A program made the translations under genes and the position numbers. The notes beneath the pieces were generated by a model, which was not told the DNA's origin, did no database searches, and saw only the letters and a program-made list of their open reading frames with translations. DNA of 64,000 bases from Mycobacterium sp. Root265 (GTDB lineage: Bacteria; Actinomycetota; Actinomycetes; Mycobacteriales; Mycobacteriaceae): positions 139,041 to 203,040 of the forward strand of contig NZ_LMJA01000009.1 of assembly GCF_001428895.1 (NCBI RefSeq). Direction: 5' to 3'. Each line of letters opens with the position of its first letter. Position 1 is the first letter of the stretch. Positions 25,901 to 34,538 of this stretch are shown one piece after another.

Positions 25901-26490
25901 AGACCACGGTGCTGCGCACACTGTGTACCCAATTGGCCCGAACCTGCACGCCGCAAGAGGTGCAGATACATCTCGTCGACATGCGGCGGACCCTGCTCGG
26001 CGTGGTGGATGACGAGTACCTCGCCGGCTACCTGATGTCCAACACCATGCTGCAGACACACCTCGCCGGACTGATCGAACACCTTCGCGGCCGGCTGCCC
26101 GGCGTCACGGTCACCCAGCAGCAGTTGCGCGACCGATCGTGGTGGACGGGTCCGGAAATGTACGTCGTCGTCGACGATTACGAGCTGATCGCGGGCGCCG
26201 GCACGGACCCGTTGGCACCGCTGCTGGAGTTTCTGCCGCACGCCCGCGATATCGGCCTGCACGTGGTCATCGCGCGGCGCGCCGGCGGTGCGGCGCGGGC
26301 GCTGTTCAACCCGATGCCCGCCACCATGCGTGAGCTCGGCTGTGCCGGGTTGCTGATGAGCGCGGGCCCCGACGACGGCGCCCTGCTCGGCGTCGCACGG
26401 CCCACGCCGTTGCCGCCGGGGCGGGCCACCCTGACCAACAGAGGGCACACCGACGAGCGGGTGCAGATCGCCTGGACCGCCGAGCCGTGA
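22924..26490 (+). CDS. eccC4: ESX-4 FtsK/SpoIIIE-type ATPase EccC4
   Basis: EccC is the motor ATPase that recognises and translocates WXG100 substrates. The 1188-residue protein is unsplit. Two membrane helices are near the N-terminus (LLPVLMLVAVGGMVVLYL; VYMIFPVMMVISVLGTLAH). Three ATPase domains follow with Walker A motifs GATGSGKS (about residue 405), GATRSGKS (about 728) and GDNGCGKT (about 986). Walker B residues are visible as LFIVIDEFSELL in the first domain. The stop overlaps the start of the Rv3446c-like gene (GTGA). Confidence 0.97.
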   Translation: MEFLREKRLPAPPVPDGEVVLRRPPDVPVVEPASPLARLLPVLMLVAVGGMVVLYLTSSTGSGATTPRNPVYMIFPVMMVISVLGTLAHTGRGRTAELNAGRRDYLRYLDTVAADIGETARKQHVSAHWSDPDPATLWTLVGGRRMWERRPVDPDFCRVRVGAGPAPLLTPLTTAPADRVAEPDPVTAGALEGLLVGRAVVADQPVTVDASGHLGFDGEPAAVRDLVRAMVCQLAVLHSPGDVSVMGPAGPYWDWLKWLPHHAQRPGAGRTVAILEGDMPAPVGAEVTVLDLNGGGDTTIELAAIAHVDGLSPAQARMCARRLSRWRTGPDAGVAGTTWAGLVGVGVGAAADLDPAAVWRPRADQDRLRVPIGVGDGADNRGEPVFLDIKEAAEGGMGPHGLCVGATGSGKSEFLRTLILGLVAAHSPDDLNLALIDFKGGATFLGFEQLAHVSAVITNLDDEAYLVSRMHEALSGEMNRRQQVLRAAGNLGNIAEYRRARTTESGLPALPALFIVIDEFSELLSQHPDFAELFVAIGRLGRSLGMHLLLASQRLDEGRLRGLETHLSYRVCLKTFSASESRAVLGLPDAYELPTAPGAAYLKTSDGRLVRLRTTYVSGPDIARGAPDLRARRFTSASDDDAGGAEVHIDTGATVLETVLHRLAGHGRPAHRLWLPALPACPALEELLALHDGARLTAPIGLVDNAFAQRRDLLTVDLNGSGGHVAVVGATRSGKSTALCALLLALAATHSPADVQFYCLDFGGGTLTALQHLPHTGVVAGRGDGELVRRTVAQLQTLIRRRAGAGRTAAPDGYGEVFLVVDGWGALRHVDDNLEEVITAMVAQGLAHGVHVVIAASRWGELRPALKDQLGTRIELRLGEPAESEMDRKAARHLVDSPPGAAITRDGRVAAIAVPRLDALDTIAQDLRTRHAGRCAIPVRLLPTLVERNSVPAQDAGPTNVTIGIGESELKPVTIDFAETSHLIVLGDNGCGKTTVLRTLCTQLARTCTPQEVQIHLVDMRRTLLGVVDDEYLAGYLMSNTMLQTHLAGLIEHLRGRLPGVTVTQQQLRDRSWWTGPEMYVVVDDYELIAGAGTDPLAPLLEFLPHARDIGLHVVIARRAGGAARALFNPMPATMRELGCAGLLMSAGPDDGALLGVARPTPLPPGRATLTNRGHTDERVQIAWTAEP

Positions 26491-27632
26491 GAGCGACGGT
26501 ACTGCTGATCGGACCGGGCACGGTCAGCGGTCCTCATCCGGTGCCCGCTGACATCAGCGGTGCGGCAGTCGATGCCATCGATGACGAGTACACCCTCGTC
26601 GATGAACGGCCGGTCGCCGTCGACGATGTGTGGGCGTGGGTCCTTCGCGTGGCGGCCGGAGAACCGGACGGCAGCCTCCTGCTGGTGTGTCCCGGCTGGT
26701 GGAGCGATGCCCGGCTGAACCGCATCCTGCACGCGGCGCGACAGCACCGCGAACCGGTCCTGCTGCGGCGGCACGAGGCGCTTGAAGCCATACGGAGCGA
26801 CGGGGAATCACACCGATCGCCGACGGCCTGCATCATCGAGATCGCGCCGGAGTTCGTGATCTGCCGCATCCCGGGCTCGCCGATCACGGTGACACCTCGC
26901 CTCGCTGAGATGGGGGAGGTCGCCGGCACCGTCACACGCGGCATCCTCGGGGCCGGACCGGTGGTGATCGACGCCCCGGTGGGCGTGGCCGGCGCAGCAG
27001 AACTCGCCGCCGCTCTCGCGAATGACCTCGACGGCCGCGATGTGCAGATTGTGGACGATGCCATGCTCGCTGCGGCGGTCACCGCGGAGCACCTGCCGGC
27101 ACCGGTGGCGCGCCGGCGGCGCACCACGGTGTGGGCGGTGCCTATCGGCCTGCTGATGGCGCTCGGTGTGCTGCTCGGCCTGCCGAGAGCGGGCCAGCCC
27201 ACCGAGGCGGCCCTCACGGTGCTGACCGAGGGCCGCGTGACGGTGAAGATCCCCGCGGGCTGGGAGGTCCGGCGGATCACCGACGGTGCGGGTTCGCCAC
27301 GCGTTCAAGCACATTCGCCGACCGAGGAAGTGGCCGCGATCCTGCTCACGCAGTCGGCGGCAGGACCGGACCTGCCCCGCACCGCGGACGTCCTGGAGGC
27401 TGCGCTGGCACTCCAACCGCCAGGGGTGTTCACCGGGTTGCGCACCGACGACCACCAGGGCGGGCGCGCCGTGCTGAGCTACACCGAGACGCGCGCGGAC
27501 CGCGAGATCGCCTGGGCGGTCTTCCTCGACGGTCGGGTGCGGATCGCGGTCGGATGCCAGCAGCCGCCGTCGGCTGCGGTGATCCGGAAGTACTGCGATG
27601 AGGCCATCCGGTCGGCCCACGCAGTGCAGTGA
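26487..27632 (+). CDS. type VII secretion-associated protein (Rv3446c-like)
   Basis: 381 residues starting at a GTG that overlaps the eccC4 stop. By position and architecture it corresponds to M. tuberculosis Rv3446c, the actinobacterial type VII secretion-associated protein family (TIGR03931). A cytoplasmic N-terminal half (about 1-205) precedes an Arg-rich stop region (ARRRRTT), a membrane helix (VWAVPIGLLMALGVLLGLP, about 213-231) and an extracytoplasmic C-terminal domain beginning EAALTVLTEGRVTVKIPAGW. Its exact role in ESX-4 is not established. Confidence 0.88.
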   Translation: MRATVLLIGPGTVSGPHPVPADISGAAVDAIDDEYTLVDERPVAVDDVWAWVLRVAAGEPDGSLLLVCPGWWSDARLNRILHAARQHREPVLLRRHEALEAIRSDGESHRSPTACIIEIAPEFVICRIPGSPITVTPRLAEMGEVAGTVTRGILGAGPVVIDAPVGVAGAAELAAALANDLDGRDVQIVDDAMLAAAVTAEHLPAPVARRRRTTVWAVPIGLLMALGVLLGLPRAGQPTEAALTVLTEGRVTVKIPAGWEVRRITDGAGSPRVQAHSPTEEVAAILLTQSAAGPDLPRTADVLEAALALQPPGVFTGLRTDDHQGGRAVLSYTETRADREIAWAVFLDGRVRIAVGCQQPPSAAVIRKYCDEAIRSAHAVQ

Positions 27633-27651
27633 AAACGAATTCGGCACAGAC

Positions 27652-27678
27652 GGAACCGAATCGGGTGCCGCTGCGTCC
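27652..27678 (+). promoter_or_regulatory. SigM-type promoter of esxU-esxT
   Basis: GGAAC (27652-27656) and CGTCC (27674-27678), 17 bases apart, precede esxU by about 50 bases. The surrounding sequence is nearly the same as at 51302-51328, sharing GCCGCTGCGTCC. In M. tuberculosis SigM is known to activate esxT/esxU. Confidence 0.65.
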
Positions 27679-27731
27679 TATTCACAACAGCAATTCCACA
27701 CGCAAGTCATCTCACCCGGGGGAGGACCACC

Positions 27732-28040
27732 ATGCCCGCACTGAACACCGATCTGGAACTCATGCACTCGGTCGCCGGCCAGATCGATGCCCGCAACCAG
27801 GAGGTCCGGGCCATGCTCGGCACCTTCATCGGACGCATGTGCAGCGTGCCGGCATCGGTATGGGGCGGTGCGGCGGCGGTCCGCTTCCGGGAGGTCGTCG
27901 ACCGCTGGAACGCCGAATCGCTGGCGTTGCACAACGCCCTGGAGCGCATCGCCGAGACCGTTCGGCTCAACGAGCACACCCTGCGCGAGGCCGCCGAGGG
28001 CCACTCGCACGGCATCGGCGCCGTCAGCAATCAGCTGTAG
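27732..28040 (+). CDS. esxU: WXG100 protein EsxU
   Basis: A small helical-hairpin ESX-4 substrate, 102 residues. It has the W-x-G turn (SVWGGAAAV, about residues 37-45) between two helices and no signal peptide. The N-terminal part ADLELMHSVAG-like and FIGRMCSVPASVWGG align with M. tuberculosis EsxU (Rv3445c). A strong ribosome site (GGGGAGG) lies 6 bases upstream of the ATG. It should dimerise with the EsxT product encoded 35 bases downstream. Confidence 0.93.
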   Translation: MPALNTDLELMHSVAGQIDARNQEVRAMLGTFIGRMCSVPASVWGGAAAVRFREVVDRWNAESLALHNALERIAETVRLNEHTLREAAEGHSHGIGAVSNQL

Positions 28041-28075
28041 CGAGAACCGAGCTGCAGAGATCAGGAGTCAGGAAC

Positions 28076-28372
28076 ATGGACATGATGTTGACCTACAACT
28101 TCGATGAGATCGAGTACACGGTGCGGCAGGAAATCCACGCCACATCGGCCCGGTTCAACGCGGCGCTGGAGGAGTTACGGGCCCAGATCGCCCCCCTGCA
28201 GCAGACCTGGACAGCCGAGGCCGCCGAGGCGTACCGCGCCGAACAGCTGCGCTGGAACCAGTCGGCGGCCGCGCTCAACGACATCCTCTTCCGGCTGGGC
28301 AATGCGGTACGCGACGGGGCCGACGATGTCTCGGCAACCGATCGCCGCGCAGCCGGCGCCTGGGGTCGCTGA
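28076..28372 (+). CDS. esxT: WXG100-family protein EsxT
   Basis: The partner of EsxU, 98 residues. LTYNFDEIEYTVRQEIH and the C-terminal DRRAAGAWGR correspond closely to M. tuberculosis EsxT (Rv3444c). The turn reads TWTAEAAEAY, so the usual W-x-G is W-T-A, as in other EsxT proteins. The ATG at 28076 has AGGAG upstream; the much longer frame starting at 27629 is not the gene. It is the last gene of the ESX-4 operon before the hairpin at 28395. Confidence 0.93.
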   Translation: MDMMLTYNFDEIEYTVRQEIHATSARFNAALEELRAQIAPLQQTWTAEAAEAYRAEQLRWNQSAAALNDILFRLGNAVRDGADDVSATDRRAAGAWGR

Positions 28373-28394
28373 CCAGCGACCCGCGCCCATGACC

Positions 28395-28438
28395 CTGTGC
28401 GGTCCCGCTTCGGGGGAGAGACCGGCGGGACCGCACAG
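28395..28438 (+). terminator. hairpin at the end of the ESX-4 operon
   Basis: Perfect 14-bp arms CTGTGCGGTCCCGC (28395-28408) and GCGGGACCGCACAG (28425-28438) enclose a 16-base loop, 23 bases after the esxT stop. There is no T-run, as is common in mycobacterial terminators. Confidence 0.65.
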
Positions 28439-28543
28439 TCATGGCAAAGCGCCCCCAGGAGGGCGAATTCGATTCAGACTGTCAACCGTCAACTATCCTG
28501 ATCTCATGCGCTGGTGCCGGCTCTTCGGCTGTGCGCGGGGAGT

Positions 28544-29833
28544 GTGAGCTTGGTGGCGATATCGAAGACGACCGGCGGCCGTGTGCCGCCGGCGCAGGTG
28601 CGCGCCGTCCATGACCTCTTCGTCGCAGGTGAGGTCGACGCGTCCTATCTCGATTCGGTGCCGCTGCGCCGGGTCGTCGCCGAGAGCTGGCAGCGCAGCC
28701 TGGCCACGGGTGTGGATCCGGACAGCATGGGCCGCACGGCCGAGGCCGTGAACGCGCTCGACGAGTTGCGCAAGACCCACCCGCTGGCACCGACGTTGCC
28801 GCTGATCCGGCGCCTCCTCGTCGAAGATGCGGTGGACGCGGGCGTCGTCGTCGCCATCACCGCCGCCGACGGCACGCTGCTGTGGGTCGAGGGTGACCGG
28901 CTGGCCATCCGCAAGGCCGAGGCGATGAACTTCGTGCCGGGCACCGACTGGAGCGAGAACATCGCGGGGACCAACGCACCCGGCACCGCACTCGCGCTGG
29001 ACCGGGAGGTGCAGATCCGCGGATCCGAGCACTACTCCCGCATCGTGCACCCCTGGAACTGCACCGCGGTGCCCGTCCACGACCCCACCACCGGGGCGCT
29101 GCTGGGCGCCATCGATCTCACCGGCGGATCCCGCGTCGCCGCGCCGGAGACCCTGGCCTTGGTCCGGGCCACCGCCGTGGCCGTGGAAAACCAGCTCGCG
29201 CTGCTACGCCTGACCACTCCCGCGCAGCCCACCCCGGCCCCCGATGCGGCCGCCGCCCCCCGGCTCTCGGTGCTCGGTGCCGACCGGCCGCGCTGGCAGG
29301 CGGACTCGCGTTCCACCACGCTGACCGGCAGGCATGCCGACATCCTGGTGTTGCTGATCCGCCACCCGGAGGGACTGAGCGCCGACCATCTGGCGATGCT
29401 GCTCGACGACAAGGACCTCGACGTGGTGACCATCCGCGCCGAGATGTCCCGGTTGCGTCGGGTGATCGGCAACAGCTTCATCGCGTCCCGGCCGTACCGG
29501 CTGCTGGGTCCGGTGACCAGCGATATGGGCGACGTACTCGAGGCCTTGCAGGCCGGTGATGTCTCGGCCGCACTCACCGCGTACTCCGGCGCGCTGCTGC
29601 CGCAGTCGGTGTCACCGGCGATCGGGCGGCTGCGCACCGAGTTGATGACCAGCCTGCGCGGTGCGGTCCTGGCCGGCGCGGATCTCGGCCTGCTGCGGCG
29701 CTGGCTTGAACTGCCCGACGGTCGCGATGACCGGCGCGGGTGGACATTGCTGCACGACCACGCCGAAACCGACCCGGTGGCTCGTGCCGGCGCGCGTGGT
29801 CATCTGGCCGGGCTCGACTCCGAACTCGGCTGA
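28544..29833 (+). CDS. GAF-domain transcriptional regulator (AcoR N-terminal-like)
   Basis: About 429 residues; the start is uncertain among GTG codons at 28514, 28544 and 28553. The N-terminal half resembles the sensory part of AcoR-type activators: SWQRSLATGVDPDS, then a GAF domain with TDWSENIAGTNAPGTALA and IVHPWNCTAVPVHDP. There is no sigma-54 AAA domain. Instead the C-terminal part has a winged-helix-like segment (LTGRHADILVLLIRHPEGL ... VVTIRAEMSRLRRVIG). Such proteins often sit beside aldehyde dehydrogenases, as here, and may sense an alcohol, aldehyde or acetoin-like ligand. Confidence 0.8.
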   Translation: MSLVAISKTTGGRVPPAQVRAVHDLFVAGEVDASYLDSVPLRRVVAESWQRSLATGVDPDSMGRTAEAVNALDELRKTHPLAPTLPLIRRLLVEDAVDAGVVVAITAADGTLLWVEGDRLAIRKAEAMNFVPGTDWSENIAGTNAPGTALALDREVQIRGSEHYSRIVHPWNCTAVPVHDPTTGALLGAIDLTGGSRVAAPETLALVRATAVAVENQLALLRLTTPAQPTPAPDAAAAPRLSVLGADRPRWQADSRSTTLTGRHADILVLLIRHPEGLSADHLAMLLDDKDLDVVTIRAEMSRLRRVIGNSFIASRPYRLLGPVTSDMGDVLEALQAGDVSAALTAYSGALLPQSVSPAIGRLRTELMTSLRGAVLAGADLGLLRRWLELPDGRDDRRGWTLLHDHAETDPVARAGARGHLAGLDSELG

Positions 29834-29935
29834 CCGCAAAACCTGAGCAGAACCCCGCGCGTCAGCTCTGAACTGCACCGACGGTGCCTCCGTAAGCGAG
29901 TTGTCAGCTCCGCGGTGGCACCCGACGATCGACAC

Positions 29936-30856
29936 ATGGATATCGACCGCTATGCCGCGTTCCTGCCCGCCGACCGTCGCGGCCCGATCGCCGCGCCACG
30001 GCAGACCTGGATGGACTGGCGCGGACGCCGCATCCACATCGCGCGCGGCGGAAACACCGACGGGCCTGTGCGCGGAATTCTGGTGCACGGCGGCGGCGGA
30101 TACTCCGGCGCCCTGTGGCCATTGGCCGGGCTGGTCGCCGGCAACCGGGACGGAATCGGCGTGGAGATCGTGGCACCGGATATGCCGCTGTACGGCTACA
30201 CCGAGGAACCCGCGCCGGGCCAGGTGCGCTACCCCGACTGGGTCGACCTGCTGTGCGACATCATCACCGCCGAACGTGCCCGCGACGACCGGCCGATCAT
30301 CCTGTTCGGCGCGAGCATGGGCGGGATGCTGGCCTACGAGGCGGCGCATCGCACCGGCGCCGTCGATGCGGTGCTGGCGACCTGCCTGCTGGACCTGTCC
30401 GATCCGGCCGCGCTGGCGGCGGCCTCCCGAATCAAGGTCGGAGGCGGGCTCACGGGGCCGATACTGCGGGCGGCCGGCGCGGCACTGGGATCGGTCCGCG
30501 TACCCATACGGTGGATGGCCGACATGTCGGCGATGAGCAGCAATCCGGGCCTGTCGACACTGTGCGCCACCGACCCGCGTGGCGGCGGCGTCCGGGTGCC
30601 GATCGGCTTCCTGTCGAGCTGGCTGAACTACGAACACACCCCACCGGAGCGCTACCGCGGCGCCCCGGTCACCCTCGTCGCTCCGGCGGCCGACACCTGG
30701 ACGCCCCCGGAACTGAGCGTGAAATTCCTGCAGCGGATCGCCGGCCCGACGCGCGTGGAGCTCCTGGAGAACTGCGGGCACTATCCGATCGAGGAACCGG
30801 GCCTGAGCCGGCTGGAGGCCGTCGGCCGAGAGGTGCTCGAGGCCGTCGTCGCGTAG
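29936..30856 (+). CDS. alpha/beta-fold hydrolase
   Basis: 306 residues from ATG 29936; a GTG seven codons upstream (29915) is possible. It has the oxyanion block VHGGGGYSG (about 50-58), nucleophile elbow GASMGG with Ser127, a likely acid residue in APAADTWTPPE, and His in ENCGHYPIEEPG near residue 281. There is no signal peptide, so it acts in the cytoplasm. The substrate is unknown. It lies between the GAF regulator and the aldehyde dehydrogenase and may make or clear an ester in the same pathway. Confidence 0.85.
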   Translation: MDIDRYAAFLPADRRGPIAAPRQTWMDWRGRRIHIARGGNTDGPVRGILVHGGGGYSGALWPLAGLVAGNRDGIGVEIVAPDMPLYGYTEEPAPGQVRYPDWVDLLCDIITAERARDDRPIILFGASMGGMLAYEAAHRTGAVDAVLATCLLDLSDPAALAAASRIKVGGGLTGPILRAAGAALGSVRVPIRWMADMSAMSSNPGLSTLCATDPRGGGVRVPIGFLSSWLNYEHTPPERYRGAPVTLVAPAADTWTPPELSVKFLQRIAGPTRVELLENCGHYPIEEPGLSRLEAVGREVLEAVVA

Positions 30857-30874
30857 GTCATCCGCATTGTCGCG

Positions 30875-30893
30875 TTGCAACCGTGATGCAACC
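30875..30893 (+). promoter_or_regulatory. 11-bp-phased TGCAAC direct repeat upstream of the aldehyde dehydrogenase
   Basis: TTGCAACC (30875-30882) is repeated as ATGCAACC (30886-30893), one helical turn (11 bp) on. It lies about 60 bases before the dehydrogenase start. The same arrangement occurs at 37889-37908 and 38722-38740, so it is a probable operator of the catabolic island. Confidence 0.6.
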
Positions 30894-30953
30894 TCTGCGC
30901 GCCTAAGTTGAGTGACGACCGACACACCTCGGTGTCACAACGCAGGAGAAGCC

Positions 30954-32477
30954 ATGACTGTTTATGCACGTCCGGGCGCAGACGGCGCCCTGATGTCGTT
31001 CGACGCGCGATATGACAATTTCATCGGCGGCCAGTGGGTCGCACCGACCGCCGGCCGCTACTTCGAGAACCCCACCCCGATCACCGGCCAGGTGTTCTGT
31101 GAGATCGCCCGGTCCGACGAGTCCGATATCGACAAGGCTCTGGACGCCGCGCACGCCGCCGCTCCGGCCTGGGGCAAGACCTCGGCCGCCGAGCGCGCGC
31201 TGATCCTCAACAAGATCGCCGACCGTATCGAGGAGAACCTCGAATCCATCGCGCTCGCCGAGTCCTGGGACAACGGCAAGCCGATCCGCGAGACGCTGAA
31301 CGCCGACATCCCGCTGGCCGTCGATCACTTCCGGTACTTCGCCGGATGCATTCGCGCGCAGGAGGGTTCGCTCTCGGAGGTCGATGAGGACACCGTCGCC
31401 TACCACTTCCACGAGCCGCTCGGCGTCGTCGGCCAGATCATTCCGTGGAACTTCCCGATCCTGATGGCCGTGTGGAAGCTGGCGCCGGCGCTGGCCGCAG
31501 GCAATGCGGTGGTGCTCAAGCCGGCCGAGCAGACCCCGGCCTCGATTCTGTACCTGGTGTCGCTGATCGGTGACCTGCTGCCCGCCGGTGTGCTCAACGT
31601 GGTCAACGGCTTCGGCGTCGAAGCCGGCAAGCCGCTGGCCTCCAGCAACCGGATCGCCAAGATCGCCTTCACCGGTGAGACCACCACCGGCCGACTGATC
31701 ATGCAGTACGCCTCGCAGAACCTGATCCCGGTGACCCTGGAACTCGGTGGCAAGAGCCCCAACATCTTCTTCAACGATGTGCTGGCTGCCAACGATGCCT
31801 ACCAGGACAAGGCGCTCGAGGGCTTCACCATGTTCGCCCTCAACCAGGGGGAGGTGTGCACCTGCCCGTCGCGCAGCCTGGTTCAGGCCGATATCTACGA
31901 CGAGTTCCTGGCGATGGCTGCGATCCGCACCAAGGCCGTGCGCCAGGGTGACCCGCTGGACACCGAGACGATGATCGGCGCGCAGGCCTCCAACGATCAG
32001 CTGGAGAAGATCCTGTCCTACATCGAGATCGGCAAGAACGAGGGCGCCCAGGTGGTGACCGGCGGCGAGCGTGCAGAGCTCGGCGGCGATCTGAACGGCG
32101 GCTTCTACGTCGCACCGACGATCTTCACCGGCCACAACAAGATGCGGGTGTTCCAGGAGGAGATCTTCGGTCCGGTGGTCGCGGTGACCTCGTTCAAGGA
32201 TTACGACGAGGCCATCAGCATCGCCAACGACACCCTCTACGGCCTGGGCGCCGGGGTGTGGTCGCGCAACGGCAACACCGCCTACCGCGCCGGGCGCGAC
32301 ATCAAGGCCGGCCGGGTATGGACGAACTGCTACCACCAGTACCCCGCGCACGCCGCGTTCGGCGGTTACAAGCAGTCCGGTATCGGACGCGAGAACCACA
32401 AGATGATGCTGGATCACTACCAGCAGACGAAGAACCTGCTCGTCAGCTACAGCGACAACGCACAAGGGTTTTTCTGA
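30954..32477 (+). CDS. exaC: acetaldehyde/aldehyde dehydrogenase (NAD-dependent)
   Basis: A 507-residue class of aldehyde dehydrogenase that oxidises acetaldehyde and similar short aldehydes to acids with NAD. Visible motifs are [10 protein letters not shown] (cofactor), [22 protein letters not shown], the catalytic Glu block LELGGKSP and the catalytic Cys in [11 protein letters not shown]. The C-terminal [17 protein letters not shown] is typical of ExaC/AldA enzymes. Start ATG has GCAGGAG upstream. In context it would consume acetaldehyde from ethanolamine lyase and propionaldehyde or 3-hydroxypropionaldehyde from the diol dehydratase. Confidence 0.95.
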   Translation: MTVYARPGADGALMSFDARYDNFIGGQWVAPTAGRYFENPTPITGQVFCEIARSDESDIDKALDAAHAAAPAWGKTSAAERALILNKIADRIEENLESIALAESWDNGKPIRETLNADIPLAVDHFRYFAGCIRAQEGSLSEVDEDTVAYHFHEPLGVVGQIIPWNFPILMAVWKLAPALAAGNAVVLKPAEQTPASILYLVSLIGDLLPAGVLNVVNGFGVEAGKPLASSNRIAKIAFTGETTTGRLIMQYASQNLIPVTLELGGKSPNIFFNDVLAANDAYQDKALEGFTMFALNQGEVCTCPSRSLVQADIYDEFLAMAAIRTKAVRQGDPLDTETMIGAQASNDQLEKILSYIEIGKNEGAQVVTGGERAELGGDLNGGFYVAPTIFTGHNKMRVFQEEIFGPVVAVTSFKDYDEAISIANDTLYGLGAGVWSRNGNTAYRAGRDIKAGRVWTNCYHQYPAHAAFGGYKQSGIGRENHKMMLDHYQQTKNLLVSYSDNAQGFF

Positions 32478-32511
32478 TGAGAGCTTGCGCGAAGAAGATA
32501 GCGCACAGCTG

Positions 32512-32940
32512 ATGGATTCCCCGGCAGCCCGGGTGTTGATCACCCGGGCTGCTGCAGGGCTGGTGGTGCATCTTCAAAACCGGAACGGCGCGTTGATGTT
32601 TCGTCAGTCCGGCGGCTTCGGTGTGAGCTCCACGCTCATGTGTCATCCCGTCGGTGAGTTCTCGATCGAGGACAGCGATGTGCTTCTCGGCATGCTCGAC
32701 GTCGTCTCGGACCGCCAGCCGTACGGGGTTCCGGTATGGGTCTCGGGCCCGCAGGTGCCGGTGTGGGAGCACAGTCAATTGGTGATCGATGTGGAATCCG
32801 GCCGCGGTACCGGCTTCAGCCTGGAAGAATCAGAAGGGATGCGGTTCGTGTCGCTGGCCCGGGTCGTCCCGGCGCGCCACGTCGATGCGGCCCGCACACC
32901 CATCGCAGAACCCGCACGGGTACAACCCTTTCGACGCTAG
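32512..32940 (+). CDS. DUF779 protein lacking the usual cysteine pair
   Basis: A 142-residue member of the DUF779 family, which is commonly encoded just after ExaC-type aldehyde dehydrogenases. Family features are ALMFRQSGG, then LMCHPVGEF and [20 protein letters not shown]. Other members I recall have SGGCCDGS at this place; here it reads SGGFGVSS, so the adjacent cysteines are missing. The ATG at 32512 matches the family start, although a TTG at 32485 is in frame. Function is unknown; it probably accompanies the dehydrogenase. Confidence 0.82.
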   Translation: MDSPAARVLITRAAAGLVVHLQNRNGALMFRQSGGFGVSSTLMCHPVGEFSIEDSDVLLGMLDVVSDRQPYGVPVWVSGPQVPVWEHSQLVIDVESGRGTGFSLEESEGMRFVSLARVVPARHVDAARTPIAEPARVQPFRR

Positions 32941-32948
32941 GAGCAGTG

Positions 32949-34466
32949 TTGCCCGATTTCGTCGCAGCCATCGATCAGGGCACCACCAGCACCCGAGCCA
33001 TGATCTTCGATCATGCCGGTGCCGAGGTGGGCCGTCACCAGCTCGAACACGAACAGATCATGCCGCAGCCCGGCTGGGTGGAGCACAACCCGGTGGAGAT
33101 CTGGGAGCGCACCGCCTCGGTGCTGACCTCCGTGCTCAACAACACCAACCTGCAACCCGATGACATTGCGGCGCTGGGTATCACCAATCAACGCGAGACC
33201 ACCCTGGTCTGGAATCGCAAGACCGGGCGGCCGTATTACAACGCCATCGTCTGGCAGGACACCCGCACGGACCGCATCGCCACGGCGCTGGACCGGGACG
33301 GGCGCGGTGATGTGATCCGGCAGAAGGCCGGTCTGCCGCCGGCCACCTACTTTTCCGGCGGAAAGATCCAGTGGATCCTGGAGAATGTCGCCGGTGTGCG
33401 GGAGGCCGCCGAGAACGGTGACGCGATCTTCGGCAACAGCGACAGCTGGGTGGTGTGGAACCTGACCGGCGGAACCCGGGGCGGAGTGCACGTCACCGAC
33501 GTCACCAATGCCAGCCGCACCATGCTGATGAATCTGGAAACCCTGGACTGGGACGACGAGTTGTTGTCGTTCTTCGGAATTCCGCGCCAGATGCTGCCGG
33601 AGATCCGTCCGTCGTCCTCGCCGGAACCCTACGGCGTGACGCTCAGCACCGGACCCATGGGCGGCGAGGTCCCGGTGACGGGAATCCTCGGCGATCAGCA
33701 GGCCGCGATGGTGGGCCAGGTGTGTCTGAAGGCCGGCGAGGCCAAGAACACTTACGGCACAGGTAATTTCCTGTTGCTGAACACCGGTGAGAAGATCGTC
33801 CGGTCCACCAACGGGCTACTGACCACCGTGTGCTACCAGTTCGGCGATGCGAAACCGGTGTACGCGTTGGAGGGTTCCATCGCGGTGACGGGTTCGGCGG
33901 TGCAGTGGTTGCGCGATCAGCTGGGCATCATCAGCGGTGCGGCGCAAAGTGAGTCGCTGGCCAAGCAGGTCGATGACAACGGCGGGGTCTACTTCGTGCC
34001 GGCGTTCTCCGGGCTGTTCGCGCCGTACTGGCGTTCGGACGCTCGGGGTGCGATCGTCGGGCTGAGCCGCTACAACACCAATGCTCACGTGGCCCGGGCG
34101 ACGCTGGAGGCGATCTGCTATCAGAGCCGTGACGTGGTCGATGCGATGGAAGCAGATTCCGGTGTGCACCTTGAGGTTCTGAAGGTCGATGGCGGTATCA
34201 CCGCGAACAGTCTGTGCATGCAGATTCAGGCCGACGTGATCGGCGTGGACGTGGTCAAACCGGTGGTCGCCGAAACCACGGCGCTGGGCGCGGCGTACGC
34301 CGCCGGGCTGGCCGTCGGCTTCTGGGCGAACCCGGACGACCTGCGTGCCAACTGGCAGGAAGGCGAACGCTGGAGCCCGGAATGGTCGGAGGAACAGCGC
34401 AGCGGGGGATATGCGGGTTGGCAGAAGGCGGTGCAACGCACGCTGGACTGGGTCGACGTCTCGTAG
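32949..34466 (+). CDS. glpK: glycerol kinase
   Basis: Glycerol kinase phosphorylates glycerol to sn-glycerol 3-phosphate with ATP. The 505-residue protein begins with the ATP-binding [14 protein letters not shown] and includes [46 protein letters not shown] and the late [20 protein letters not shown] at 32949 best matches the family N-terminus and has AGGAG five bases upstream; GTG at 32946 is adjacent. It is 8 bases after the DUF779 stop and ends at a strong terminator. Confidence 0.96.
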   Translation: MPDFVAAIDQGTTSTRAMIFDHAGAEVGRHQLEHEQIMPQPGWVEHNPVEIWERTASVLTSVLNNTNLQPDDIAALGITNQRETTLVWNRKTGRPYYNAIVWQDTRTDRIATALDRDGRGDVIRQKAGLPPATYFSGGKIQWILENVAGVREAAENGDAIFGNSDSWVVWNLTGGTRGGVHVTDVTNASRTMLMNLETLDWDDELLSFFGIPRQMLPEIRPSSSPEPYGVTLSTGPMGGEVPVTGILGDQQAAMVGQVCLKAGEAKNTYGTGNFLLLNTGEKIVRSTNGLLTTVCYQFGDAKPVYALEGSIAVTGSAVQWLRDQLGIISGAAQSESLAKQVDDNGGVYFVPAFSGLFAPYWRSDARGAIVGLSRYNTNAHVARATLEAICYQSRDVVDAMEADSGVHLEVLKVDGGITANSLCMQIQADVIGVDVVKPVVAETTALGAAYAAGLAVGFWANPDDLRANWQEGERWSPEWSEEQRSGGYAGWQKAVQRTLDWVDVS

Positions 34467-34483
34467 TTCGAGTGCCCTGAAAT

Positions 34484-34523
34484 GATTGCAGCCCTGCGGA
34501 TTCCGATCCGCAGGGCTGCAATC
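34484..34523. terminator. bidirectional terminator between glpK and the HbpS-like gene
   Basis: Perfect 17-bp arms at 34484-34500 and 34507-34523 (ATTGCAGCCCTGCGG and its complement at the core) enclose a 6-base loop. TTTGG follows on the plus strand. It lies between convergent genes and should stop both. Confidence 0.85.
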
Positions 34524-34538
34524 TTTGGCGCTGTCGTG

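Noticed and set aside
27629-28076. Long N-terminal extension of esxT in the same frame
   Set aside because: The extension runs under esxU in another frame, is Arg/His-rich, and the ATG at 28076 with AGGAG matches EsxT length.
32477-32512. Tiny open frame starting at an ATG that overlaps the aldehyde dehydrogenase stop
   Set aside because: It encodes only eleven residues before a stop and is out of frame with the DUF779 gene; the overlap looks fortuitous.
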